Part shown: one piece after another, positions 62,250 to 64,000 of the stretch
How the letters are laid out: the number at the start of each line of letters is the position of its first letter
How positions within the stretch are numbered: the first letter of the stretch is position 1
Source: Exobasidium rhododendri
Taxonomy: Eukaryota; Basidiomycota; Exobasidiomycetes; Exobasidiales; Exobasidiaceae
Length of the DNA stretch: 64,000 nt
Reading direction: 5' to 3'
Assembly: GCA_026210745.1 (NCBI GenBank)
Contig: CP110631.1
Coordinates: forward strand, 4,030,001-4,094,000
Notes under the pieces: generated by a model
The model's database searches: none
Told to the model about the DNA's origin: nothing
Seen by the model: only the letters and a program-made list of their open reading frames with translations
Program-made: the position numbers and the translations under genes

Positions 62250-64000
62250 CTACGTAGCCGGCGCGAAGCTCCAGATTATGCAATCGCCGTCGTCACTGCC
62301 GCTGACAATCTTGTCGTCGCCTAATTGCACACAAGTCACAGCTCCACGATGGCCAACGAAGGTTTGCTTGCACGTTCCTGTGTCGGTGTCCCACGTCTTG
62401 ATACAGCGATCATGGCTAGCACTGGCGATGCGCAGCTTGTCCAGACTCAAACTCCAGATCCCCTCCGTATGGCCAAACAGGGTCCTGATACAACGTCCCG
62501 TCCGGACACACCAGAGTCGAATCGTGTTATCCAATGAACCTGAAATCAGAATGGGCCTTTGCATCTCATGATGATCTTTTACCTGATCTTTCGAGCTCTT
62601 CCATCCAGGTGCTAAAGGGCCTTCTAGATCTGCCATTTCTGCGTCGATGGGGAGAGCAGGCACGAGTCCGGCTTGAAACAGTCTTTCTTGCAAGTGAAGC
62701 AGAGTCTCGTCGATATCCGTCTTTGGTTTCTTGGCATGGCCATCCCGACTGGCAGTATTATTGGCTTCTCGACTTCCTTCTCGGCTTGAGTCATGATGAT
62801 GACGATATGCAAAACGATCGGGAATCGCTGGTGCCGATCCTGCATTGGCCGCTCTTCCTCCCGGAACGGCTGGTGGGTTGTAGCCACAGGAAGTATTATT
62901 AGATGCACTACCTGTAGCAATCTCCGTCATGTCCAAATCACTTGCGACAGGATCAGAAGAGGGAGCAGCGTGAGATGATAGAGTAGCCGAATCTTGGTCT
63001 TTCGGTGGATCTCTTTGCGCTTGCATCTCTTTTCTCTGGATAGACTCTGCGTGATCAGCGCCTGTACCGCCTCCAGCACTAGAACTCAATTTACGAATCG
63101 CTTCATCATCCAACATGACCAACTTGATGCTTTGAACTTGACCAACATGACCATCATAGCTCATGAGACTCTCCTTAGCTTGTAAGTCCCACAGTCGAAT
63201 CGTTCCATCGTCCGACGCGGAAAAGAGAAAGGTATTCGCCTTGCCACTCTCCTGCGATTTGCTTTGTTCATTGAGTTGACCACGATTCCAGTCGGTCTGG
63301 TTGTTTGTCGACTTTGTACTCCAAAGAAGCACCGCATTCACCCAGTCAGAATGACCTCGAAGTGTGTAGCACTCCCCACTGCGGAAGTTCCAGATCTTGA
63401 TGTTACTGTCTGCACTTCCACTTGCTAGAATGTCGTTGTTGAAGTTGAGGCAAACGATCCCTTCAGTGTGACCTTCCAAGGTCCTCATCAATTCGCCCGT
63501 CCTCCAGTTCCAGATTTTCAACGTCCTGTCCATACTGCCAGTGATCAGTTTGGCTTCATCGAATTGCAAGCATCGAACGCCCCTCGTATGACCCTCTAAT
63601 AGTCGAAGCTCTTCTCCAGTCTCCATGTTCCATATGCGTGCAGTTCGATCGTACGATCCGGTAATGACGATGGGGAAAGTCGGGTGGGTGAGCGATTCAC
63701 TGAACTGCAGGCACATGATACCGTCAGTGTGACCCTTGAGAATCTTCTGCGTGTAGAGACCTCTTCGCCAATTACGTTCTATTGCTAATCGCTCGCAGTA
63801 GACTGACTTCCATGGACGTGTCACCGTCGTCACCGCTGTTGCCGTCGTCGATGGTGTTGATGCGAGGGGGTACGCTCGTGTACAGTCGACTGTTCTAGCA
63901 TGCTTCTCCTGTGCAGCAGCGTTTGCAGCGGCCGTGATCGATCGTTTGAGGGTACCGCTGGTAGATGTAGTTGGGCTGCTAGGGACTTCTTCCTCCCTTG
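62250..64000 (-). CDS. MET30: F-box/WD40 SCF ubiquitin-ligase adaptor, Met30/SconB-like (5' part beyond window)
   Basis: Frame open from the right edge to a TAG at 62250-62252 (about 583 codons). The edge-proximal part is Ser/Thr-rich, then RPWKSVYCERLAIERNWRRG, the linker that follows the F-box in Met30-class proteins; the F-box itself must lie beyond 64000 or in an upstream exon. WD40 blades: ILKGHTDGIMCLQF, GSYDRTARIWNMETGEELR, LLEGHTRGVRCLQFDE, GSMDRTLKIWNWRTGELMR, LEGHTEGIVCLNFN, GSADSNIKIWNFRSG, LRGHSDWVNAVLLW, a break, SASDDGTIRLWDL, then a long Ser/Pro-rich insert (about 170 residues) before GSLDNTIRLWCVRTG, TLFGHTEGIWSLSLD, SASHDRCIKTWDTDTG and FVGHRGAVTCVQLGDDKI. Met30 restrains sulfur-assimilation genes by ubiquitylating Met4; the insert inside the propeller is also seen in Met30 homologues. 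Confidence 0.88.
   Translation of the reverse strand, partial: REEEVPSSPTTSTSGTLKRSITAAANAAAQEKHARTVDCTRAYPLASTPSTTATAVTTVTRPWKSVYCERLAIERNWRRGLYTQKILKGHTDGIMCLQFSESLTHPTFPIVITGSYDRTARIWNMETGEELRLLEGHTRGVRCLQFDEAKLITGSMDRTLKIWNWRTGELMRTLEGHTEGIVCLNFNNDILASGSADSNIKIWNFRSGECYTLRGHSDWVNAVLLWSTKSTNNQTDWNRGQLNEQSKSQESGKANTFLFSASDDGTIRLWDLQAKESLMSYDGHVGQVQSIKLVMLDDEAIRKLSSSAGGGTGADHAESIQRKEMQAQRDPPKDQDSATLSSHAAPSSDPVASDLDMTEIATGSASNNTSCGYNPPAVPGGRAANAGSAPAIPDRFAYRHHHDSSREGSREANNTASRDGHAKKPKTDIDETLLHLQERLFQAGLVPALPIDAEMADLEGPLAPGWKSSKDQVKDHHEMQRPILISGSLDNTIRLWCVRTGRCIRTLFGHTEGIWSLSLDKLRIASASHDRCIKTWDTDTGTCKQTFVGHRGAVTCVQLGDDKIVSGSDDGDCIIWSFAPAT

Noticed and set aside
1-64000. tRNA, rRNA, CRISPR, transposon, LTR or virus-like elements
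   Set aside because: I looked for B-box-like GGTTCRANNCC, long repeats, terminal repeats, and reverse transcriptase, integrase, transposase or capsid motifs in the translated frames and found none. The zinc knuckles at 20961-21150 are part of TOP3, not a Gag remnant, because they are in frame with the intact topoisomerase core.

Overview
The window is nuclear DNA from a fungus, most likely a basidiomycete; Ustilaginomycotina is my inference, not a demonstrated placement. It is gene-dense, with 25 protein-coding genes in 64 kb. Most introns are 40-136 nt with GTRNGY-like donors and YAG acceptors, and the genes sit on both strands with short gaps. Products that set the kingdom include an Ist2/afTMEM16-type anoctamin, a group of fungal signalling and carbohydrate proteins (hybrid histidine kinase, Stealth/Xpt1-like phosphotransferase), Trs120, Atg7, a Lys5/NpgA-type phosphopantetheinyl transferase and a Met30/SconB-type WD40 protein. 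I saw no rRNA, tRNA, CRISPR array, transposon, LTR element or virus-like element.

Layout, left to right. 1-6 kb: exosome subunit RRP45 (partial, -), ER chaperone LHS1/GRP170 (+), nicotinate phosphoribosyltransferase NPT1 (-). 6-12 kb: SDH1 (-) and cytochrome c1 CYT1 (+) head to head, then a TLC-domain membrane protein (+). 12-18 kb: TMEM16 scramblase/channel (-), an orphan serine-rich protein (+), a Sfp-type phosphopantetheinyl transferase (-). 18-31 kb: topoisomerase III with zinc knuckles (+), a Q-rich bHLH factor (-), a 1900-residue hybrid histidine kinase (+). 31-42 kb: OST3/OST6 (-), a LisH/CTLH-WD40 protein (+), a C2H2 factor (-), ATG7 (+). 42-56 kb: TRS120 (-), an orphan single-pass membrane protein (-), a Stealth-family Golgi phosphotransferase (-), a SPATA20-type DUF255 protein (-). 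56-64 kb: SAR1 (+), YDJ1 (-), an alpha/beta hydrolase (-), a WDR5/Swd3 homologue (+), and a Met30-like F-box/WD40 gene running off the right edge (-).

The genes are mostly conserved housekeeping genes and do not form one pathway. Six act in or near the secretory route (LHS1, OST3, TRS120, the Stealth enzyme, SAR1, YDJ1), and SDH1/CYT1 form a respiratory pair on one shared promoter. The more unusual material is regulatory or architectural: a 10-bp CLEAR-type palindrome GTCACGTGAC upstream of ATG7; repeated CCAAT plus CACGTG pairs between SDH1 and CYT1; an apparent degenerate receiver domain inside the histidine kinase; Top3 with CCHC zinc knuckles; a stopless intron of 3n length in the hydrolase gene; and ATG7 and TRS120 stop codons only 21 bp apart. 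I see no clear case for a wholly new multi-gene system. Exon boundaries were read by eye from splice consensus, reading frame and recalled family alignments; no search was run.
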